Shown here: positions 5,727 to 5,773 of the stretch, one piece after another
Position numbering within the stretch: position 1 is the first letter of the stretch
How the letters are laid out: the number at the start of each line of letters is the position of its first letter
DNA from: Pseudomonadota bacterium
Lineage (GTDB): Bacteria > Pseudomonadota > Gammaproteobacteria > Pseudomonadales > Pseudohongiellaceae
NCBI GenBank assembly: GCA_022563075.1
Contig: JADFOC010000204.1
Location: forward strand, 1 to 5,773
Direction of reading: 5' to 3'
DNA length: 5,773 bases
The notes under the pieces: model-generated
Told to the model about the DNA's origin: nothing
Database searches by the model: none
Seen by the model: only the letters and a program-made list of their open reading frames with translations
Translations under genes and position numbers: made by a program

Positions 5727-5773
5727 GGAGTTAAAACCTTGGGGCCGGATGTCGGCGGTTAGTTCGCTGCCGT
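5727..5773 (-). other. Upstream edge of fmt, possible end of a preceding gene
   Basis: In one minus-strand frame an open stretch from the window edge ends at TAA (5731-5733), four bases before the fmt ATG, which would suit a tightly packed upstream gene in an operon. Another frame is open in phase with fmt. Only 47 bases are visible and I recognise no protein; peptide deformylase often precedes fmt, but the sequence here cannot show it. Confidence 0.2.

Noticed and set aside
1..5773. CRISPR array, IS element, prophage, tRNA, rRNA or toxin-antitoxin system
   Set aside because: I looked for regular repeats, transposase DDE motifs, terminal repeats, cloverleaf arms and paired small genes, and found none.

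Overview
The window looks like gammaproteobacterial DNA of moderate GC. The best marker is the first gene, a full-length ABC-F ATPase of the YbiT type whose sequence closely follows the enterobacterial protein as I remember it. Base composition is patchy. By hand count the cupin region (2041-2280) is about 61% GC, the gene-poor stretch (2881-3240) about 37%, the peptidase segment (4981-5340) about 56%, and the last 360 counted bases (5341-5700) about 65%.

Layout. (1) 16-1626 (+): ybiT-like ABC-F gene with a TTG start and a good ribosome binding site. (2) 1627-1958: intergenic, with a few short hairpins and no supported gene. (3) 1959-2467 (+): a secreted cupin-domain protein that is broken, because the reading frame shifts by -1 at a run of six G. 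(4) 2468-3266: about 800 bp of AT-rich DNA with several inverted repeats and weak promoter-like boxes but no convincing gene. (5) 3267-3941 (+): a compact stand-alone HD-GYP protein, probably a cyclic-di-GMP phosphodiesterase relative, lacking any sensor or receiver domain and with the usual HD-x-G-K lysine replaced by leucine. (6) 3981-5726 (-), convergent with the HD-GYP gene: a 581-residue reading frame made of two unrelated parts. Residues 1 to about 129 are the N-terminal half of methionyl-tRNA formyltransferase (Fmt). The rest is an M28-family metallopeptidase with an inserted PA-like region.

The most striking feature is that Fmt/M28 joint near 5340. Fmt is cut before its catalytic Asp and its tRNA-binding domain, the peptidase has lost its start and any signal peptide, GC content jumps across the joint (25/60 G+C in 5281-5340 against 44/60 in 5341-5400), and a GATC tetramer sits on it. 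Either DNA from another, higher-GC organism was joined here (assembly or cloning chimera, which I favour), or there was a genuine illegitimate recombination giving a fusion gene. I see no phage, CRISPR, IS element, tRNA or rRNA. The genes do not form a pathway: ribosome-associated ATPase, secreted cupin, second-messenger enzyme and peptidase appear to be independent single-gene units. I find no convincing new biological system.
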